Below are positions 30,008-32,258 of a stretch of DNA of 32,258 nucleotides, piece by piece (position 1 is the stretch's first letter; each line of letters starts with the position of its first letter). Position numbers and translations under genes: made by a program. The DNA comes from Opitutales bacterium (GTDB lineage: Bacteria > Verrucomicrobiota > Verrucomicrobiia > Opitutales > Oceanipulchritudinaceae). The notes beneath the pieces were generated by a model. That model searched no databases and was not told the DNA's origin. It saw nothing but the letters and a program-made list of their open reading frames with translations. Location: positions 1 to 32,258 of the forward strand of contig JAFIGH010000059.1 of the NCBI GenBank assembly GCA_020831525.1. Reading direction: 5' to 3'.

Positions 30008-32179
30008 ATGAAACTCTCCTCCGCGCATCCCGTCGCCGACTTCGCCATGGGCGATTTTGTCGCCCGCTACCGCCTCGATGCGGCCACCCGACGCGTGACC
30101 TTCCACCTCCTGCCGTCCACTTGTCTCGACGCCACGGTGGAGGCGAGGGCCTCCGTCGATACCCCCGTCGCGCACACCGGGCAGTCCCGCAAGTGGCCCG
30201 CTGTAATGGCTCGCAAGGCGGACTCGCTCGTGCAAGTGAAACTGCGGGGCGACGGAGCCGGACACGGCTTCGGCCTCGGCCGAACGCTGCGCAACGGTCC
30301 CTCGGTGGAGGCGCTCATCTTCGACCGCCAGGAAGTCGTGCGGAGCGACGGCGGCGAGATGCGCATCGATACGCATCTCGCCGGTCCCGGTTTTGCCGTC
30401 ACCCATCGGCTGACATGGGCTCCGGGCGACCTCGCCATAGTCGTCACCACCGTGCTCCGCAACACCGGAGACAAACCGGTCACCGTGGAGATGCTCTCCA
30501 GTTTCTGCCTCAACGACCTCACCCCATTCGCCCGTGACGACGCCCCCGGGCGCCTGCACGCCCATCGTTTCCGCTCTACTTGGAGTTCCGAAGGCCGCCA
30601 CGAAAACCAACTTCTGGAGGATCTGCACCTCGAACGCTCGTGGGCGGGGCACAGCCACCAGAGCGAACGCTTCGGCCAAGTCGGCACCATGCCAGTGCGC
30701 GGATGGTTTCCCTTCGTCGCCCTCGAAGACAGGGGTGCCGGTGTCTTCTGGGGCGCCCAACTCGCGTGGGCCGGGTCATGGCAGATGGAGATCTACCGCC
30801 GCCATGACGACGTCAATCTCTCGGGGGGTCTCGCCGACCGGGAGTTCGGCCACTGGTGGAAGACCCTTGGCCCCGGCGAATCCCTCGATTCGCCCGCCGC
30901 CCACCTCGCTGTGGCGGCGGGCGATTTGGACGACCTCTGCCACCGGCTCGTTTCCCTGCAGGCCAAGCCCCTCGCCGCGCAGCCCGCGATCGAGCACGAC
31001 CTACCCATATTGTTCAACGAATGGTGTTCCTCATGGGGCAATCCTTCGCACGACTACGTGGTCGAGACGGCACGCCGTCTTGTCGGTTCGGAAGTCAGGA
31101 TCATCGTTATCGACGACGGTTGGGCCGAACGCCCCGGCAACCAGTTCCAGCAAAACGGCGACTGGATTGTCAACCGCCGCGCCTTTCCTGACGGACTCGG
31201 TGCCACCACTGCCGCTTTGCGTGAAGCCGGGTTCCTTACCGGCCTCTGGTTCGAGATGGAAGTGTGCAACCCCGGATCCCGCGCCTACGGGGAACGCACC
31301 GCTCTGCAACTCGCCGCCGACGGCGTCCCGCTTGCGGTGGGTCCCCGGCGGTTTTGGGATTTGCGCCACCCCGGTGCCGTCGCCTACCTCGACGAAAAGG
31401 TGCTCGCGCGCCTACGAGACGACGGCTTTGCGTATTTGAAGGTAGACTACAACGACACCATCGGAGTCGGCTGCGACGGCGCGGAGAGCCCCGGTGAAGG
31501 CCTTCGTCAGCAAGTGCTCGCCACGCAAGCCTACTTCCGTCGCCTGCGCGAGGCACTGCCGGATCTGATCATCGAAAACTGCTCCTCAGGCGGCCACCGC
31601 CTCGAGCCCTCGATGATGGCCCTCTGTGCCATGGGCTCGTTTTCCGACGCCCATGAGACGCTCGAAATCCCCGTTCTCGCGGCCAATCTGCACCGGCTTA
31701 TCCTCCCGCGCCAAAACCAGGTCTGGGCCGTGCTCAACCCCGGCGACTCGCTCCAGCGCCTTACCTACTCACTTGCCGCCACCTTTCTCGGGCGCATGTG
31801 CCTCTCGGGCGACCTCAAGGATTTGTCTTCGGACGCGTGGGATCTCGCTTGCGCCGCTCAGCGTCTCTACCGCCGCTGTGTGCCTGCCTTGCGCGACGGC
31901 CGCAGCCGCCTGCTCCGCGACCTTGGCCCGAGTTTCCGCTACCCGACCGGTTCGCAGGAAGTCGTGCGCACCGCCGCCGACGGAAAGTCCATTGTCATCG
32001 TGGCCCACACCTTTGCGCAGCCCGACGGCCCTACTACCCGCACTGTTCCCCTGCGCGCCGGCGCCGGCTGGCGGCTCACCGGGCGGTTCGGCACACGGGC
32101 GGCCACCCTCGCGGACGACCGTCTCGAACTGGCCCCCGCGCCCGACCTCACCGGCGCGGTATATTTTCTGGAGCGTTAG
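30008..32179 (+). CDS. GH36 alpha-galactosidase
   Basis: Retaining alpha-galactosidase of 723 residues, cytoplasmic (no signal peptide). The N-terminal beta-supersandwich (about 1-320) leads into the TIM barrel. Barrel motifs include LFNEWCSSWGNPSHDYV, IIVIDDGWAERPG, the nucleophile Asp480 in YLKVDYNDTIGVGCDG, ENCSSGGHRLEPSMM and the acid/base Asp547 in FSDAHE. The C-terminal beta domain is about 620-723. It lies 47 bp after aguA in a likely operon. Galactose linked to O-2 of methylglucuronate in some hardwood xylans, or galactosyl groups of mannans, would be suitable substrates; this is inferred from position. Confidence 0.93.
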   Translation: MKLSSAHPVADFAMGDFVARYRLDAATRRVTFHLLPSTCLDATVEARASVDTPVAHTGQSRKWPAVMARKADSLVQVKLRGDGAGHGFGLGRTLRNGPSVEALIFDRQEVVRSDGGEMRIDTHLAGPGFAVTHRLTWAPGDLAIVVTTVLRNTGDKPVTVEMLSSFCLNDLTPFARDDAPGRLHAHRFRSTWSSEGRHENQLLEDLHLERSWAGHSHQSERFGQVGTMPVRGWFPFVALEDRGAGVFWGAQLAWAGSWQMEIYRRHDDVNLSGGLADREFGHWWKTLGPGESLDSPAAHLAVAAGDLDDLCHRLVSLQAKPLAAQPAIEHDLPILFNEWCSSWGNPSHDYVVETARRLVGSEVRIIVIDDGWAERPGNQFQQNGDWIVNRRAFPDGLGATTAALREAGFLTGLWFEMEVCNPGSRAYGERTALQLAADGVPLAVGPRRFWDLRHPGAVAYLDEKVLARLRDDGFAYLKVDYNDTIGVGCDGAESPGEGLRQQVLATQAYFRRLREALPDLIIENCSSGGHRLEPSMMALCAMGSFSDAHETLEIPVLAANLHRLILPRQNQVWAVLNPGDSLQRLTYSLAATFLGRMCLSGDLKDLSSDAWDLACAAQRLYRRCVPALRDGRSRLLRDLGPSFRYPTGSQEVVRTAADGKSIVIVAHTFAQPDGPTTRTVPLRAGAGWRLTGRFGTRAATLADDRLELAPAPDLTGAVYFLER

Positions 32180-32258
32180 GAGACAGCTTGTCGTTTTCAC
32201 AGAAGCCAACATCCCGGGCGCGCCCTGGTGAACCACATGAAATGAAACTTGCGCGAAG

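Noticed and set aside
1-32258. CRISPR arrays, tRNA or rRNA genes, insertion-sequence transposases
   Set aside because: I saw no regularly spaced repeats, no cloverleaf sequences, and no transposase or integrase motifs in the window.

Overview
The window looks like a chromosomal piece of a GC-rich Verrucomicrobiota bacterium, most likely Opitutales/Opitutae. The evidence is PEP-CTERM sorting tails of the AIPEPSTYAA-type, very large secreted beta-helix proteins, a TonB receptor with a VLDPFTVSGG start, W-rich C-terminal tails known from Opitutales surface proteins, and a CE15 esterase whose catalytic spacing resembles that of Opitutus terrae. The content is a plant-cell-wall (glucuronoxylan-type) polysaccharide utilisation region with repeated gene birth and decay. 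Taxonomy is inferred from protein style only.

Layout. (1) 190-10760: secreted double beta-helix protein, TonB-dependent receptor, two tandem paralogous exported proteins with a shared C-terminal module, a cytoplasmic GH43 glycosidase and a LacI regulator, all on the + strand. (2) 10761-13488: a scar that looks like a fused Phd-antitoxin/PIN-toxin remnant, then an AraC regulator divergent from a UroD/MtaA-superfamily protein. (3) 13489-18302: a palindromic operator-like site, a PEP-CTERM protein with a strong terminator, a DNRLRE-like (CBM96-like) secreted protein and a second double beta-helix protein. (4) 18303-19553: a hairpin-rich intergenic element and a second LacI regulator on the - strand. 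(5) 19661-22136: a tandem PEP-CTERM array with two full copies and one truncated copy, with an AT-rich frameshifted membrane gene lodged in it. (6) 22151-25044: a CE15 glucuronoyl esterase overlapping an alpha/beta hydrolase by ATGA. (7) 25045-27764: a debris zone on mostly the - strand, with a small DoxX-like membrane protein, a fragment of another, an intact tRNA-queuosine mannosyltransferase-like gene, a truncated MetE-like methyltransferase and an unidentified gene with an internal TAG. (8) 27822-32179: aguA (GH67 alpha-glucuronidase) and a GH36 alpha-galactosidase in tandem. The last 79 bases hold no gene I can support; an ATG at 32242 could start one beyond the edge.

How it may work together (inference). 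Secreted beta-helix and DNRLRE proteins bind or cut polysaccharide outside the cell. CE15 removes lignin-type esters from 4-O-methylglucuronate. The TonB receptor imports oligosaccharides. Enzymes without signal peptides (GH43, GH67, GH36) finish side-chain and backbone removal inside. Two LacI regulators and one AraC regulator suggest several separately sensed sugars. The UroD/MtaA-like protein has an H-x-C motif and could act in methyl-group or one-carbon chemistry, but no corrinoid partner is encoded here.
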